Shown: piece after piece, positions 4,380-5,394 of the stretch
How the letters are laid out: each line of letters starts with the position of its first letter
How positions within the stretch are numbered: the stretch's first letter is position 1
DNA from: Thermoflexales bacterium
GTDB lineage: Bacteria > Chloroflexota > Anaerolineae > B4-G1 > SLSP01
Reading direction: 5' to 3'
DNA length: 5,394 nucleotides
Assembly (NCBI GenBank): GCA_007130345.1
Contig: SLSP01000380.1
Span: 1-5,394, forward strand
Position numbers and translations under genes: made by a program
Notes under the pieces: model-generated
Told to the model about the DNA's origin: nothing
Seen by the model: only the letters and a program-made list of their open reading frames with translations
Databases searched by the model: none

Positions 4380-5394
4380 TCAATCACGCTTGGCACCGTA
4401 TTCGAGCACGGCGTAAACGTCCACGCGGCGCTCAAGTTCCACGCCGATAAACTGCACGCTGCCGCTGCCCGGCGAAAGCGCCTCGCCGGTCACAGGCTGC
4501 GCGAATTCCACCTTGATGTCCTGCGTCTCCGGGGCGTAGTTGACCAGATGAAGCTGCAAGCGTCCCGCCCTGCGCCAGAGTTCTATCAGCATTGGCGCGT
4601 CAGAGATGACGCGGGGATAAGGGCGCGGCCCTAGCGCGTCGAGCAGAGCCGCGCGCGCAGCCTCGCCAGGCAGATGAAAGTACGGCGATTGCACGAAGAA
4701 ATGCACCATCCCCAGGCGATCTCCCAGGCGACGTGCCCAGCGATATTGGAAGTAGGCGCGGTACAGCCGATCCGCCAGCCCAGTGGCCGCCCCCCGTGCT
4801 TTGGGATGTCGCGCCAGCCAGCCGGGACGCGGCGACTCCCACCCAGGCAGCGCGGCCACGTCGATCACGTCGAAGGCGGCGGGCACCGCGCCGCCGGCTT
4901 GCAGCGGCCCAAAGCGCAACAAGACCTGCACATCGTCCCAGTCGTCCTCTGGCGTGACCACGCGCCAGGGGATGCCCGCCGCCAGGAACGTCTGCCCCGC
5001 GCCGAAGTAGCGCGGCGCGATGGCGTCCCACTGCTGCCAGAGCGCGTCGCCGGGATGGAGCAGGGCCACCGGCGCGACGTTGCGCCGGTCGCGGTAGCGC
5101 TCGGCTTGCGCTGCCAGCCAGCGGTGCATCTCGCCGATGACGGCGCGCTGCTCGGCGTACCGCTCCGCCGTAAGCAGCGTGAACGCGCCGGTCTCCTGAT
5201 CCACGTACTCCGTGCCCTTGATCACGGTGCTCGCCCCGCACGCGGCGGCCTCGGCGATGGCCTGGGCGTAACGCCGCGCCGAGTACACGTCATCAAAGCC
5301 GATGCCCTTGTCGTAGGGATTGACGCTCACCGGGGTCTCACGGGCCAGAGCACGGGCCACGCGCAGGGTCAGCGCGTTGTTGATCAGCAGGCCC
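4380..5394 (-). CDS. C-terminal part of a glycoside hydrolase-like protein (5' end outside the window)
   Basis: The frame is open to the window edge. The residues before the apparent GTG start at 5360 read GLLINNALTLR and fit the protein, so this is the last 337 residues of a longer gene. Residues 1-100 look like the end of an alpha/beta barrel (LLINNALTLR, VSVNPYDKGIGF, CGASTVIKGTEYVD). Residues 105-265 look like a Rossmann-type domain (VALLHPGDALW, FLAAGIPWRVV, DVQVLLRFG), reminiscent of the glutamine amidotransferase-like domain after the barrel of GH42-type beta-galactosidases. The last 70 residues (LQLHLVNYAPETQDIKVEF onwards) resemble a beta-sandwich. I cannot name a family with certainty and see no catalytic acids in the visible part. 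No signal peptide can be judged. A 133-base gap with heptamer repeats separates it from the next gene. Confidence 0.55.
   Translation of the reverse strand, partial: GLLINNALTLRVARALARETPVSVNPYDKGIGFDDVYSARRYAQAIAEAAACGASTVIKGTEYVDQETGAFTLLTAERYAEQRAVIGEMHRWLAAQAERYRDRRNVAPVALLHPGDALWQQWDAIAPRYFGAGQTFLAAGIPWRVVTPEDDWDDVQVLLRFGPLQAGGAVPAAFDVIDVAALPGWESPRPGWLARHPKARGAATGLADRLYRAYFQYRWARRLGDRLGMVHFFVQSPYFHLPGEAARAALLDALGPRPYPRVISDAPMLIELWRRAGRLQLHLVNYAPETQDIKVEFAQPVTGEALSPGSGSVQFIGVELERRVDVYAVLEYGAKRD

Noticed and set aside
3317..4450. Long plus-strand open frame of 377 codons
   Set aside because: It lies antisense over the 300-residue gene, has a His/Arg/Ala-rich composition typical of shadow frames, runs through repeats and the heptamer arrays, and has no family-like motif.
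4600..5241. Minus-strand open frame of 213 codons
   Set aside because: It is an Arg/Ala-rich alternative frame inside the glycoside hydrolase-like gene, as expected in G+C-rich DNA.
5358..5360. GTG as the true start of the glycoside hydrolase-like protein
   Set aside because: The frame continues open to the window edge with protein-like sequence (GLLINNALTLR), and the domain at this point appears to be the end of a larger fold.

Overview
The window is a G+C-rich bacterial segment with seven complete or partial genes that I believe are real, plus one visible gene start at the left edge. Six lie on the minus strand in two runs, and one short gene lies on the plus strand. The heptamer repeats, the lineage-type hypothetical genes and the MiaB-like start remind me of Chloroflexota (Anaerolineae or Roseiflexus-type genomes). 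That placement comes from memory of such genomes, not from a search.

Left run (1-1185, minus). In transcription order there is a 138-residue hypothetical protein, a 239-residue membrane-anchored hypothetical protein and, at the edge, the first 14 codons of what reads as miaB, the tRNA methylthiotransferase gene. Successive genes are separated by only 3 bases, so they are almost certainly one translationally coupled operon. A 127-base divergent region (1186-1312) separates this run from a 143-residue plus-strand hypothetical gene (1313-1744).

Right run (1755-5394, minus). In transcription order there is the C-terminal part of a large protein resembling a glycoside hydrolase (cut by the window edge), a 300-residue protein of the family usually labelled 'quinate 5-dehydrogenase', a MobA-like nucleotidyltransferase and a PAP2-type membrane phosphatase. 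The last two overlap by 17 bases. The last three genes look like a small pathway in which a metabolite is activated with a nucleotide and a phosphate is later removed at the membrane; this is inference from context. The phosphatase converges on the plus-strand gene with 10 bases between them, and a hairpin covers both stop codons.

The most striking region is 3039-3356, between the 'quinate dehydrogenase-like' gene and the nucleotidyltransferase gene. It is AT-rich (91 G+C of 240 bases in 3061-3300) and non-coding. It is bounded by a perfect 11-base direct repeat and built almost entirely of inverted repeats that could fold as a three-way junction. Removing the element and one repeat copy restores a compact gene junction in which the stop codon TAG runs into the AGGAGG ribosome binding site of the next gene. 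This looks like a MITE-like insertion with an 11-base target duplication that split a tight operon. A second non-coding region (4247-4379) holds two different tandem heptamer arrays, each with an associated inverted repeat.
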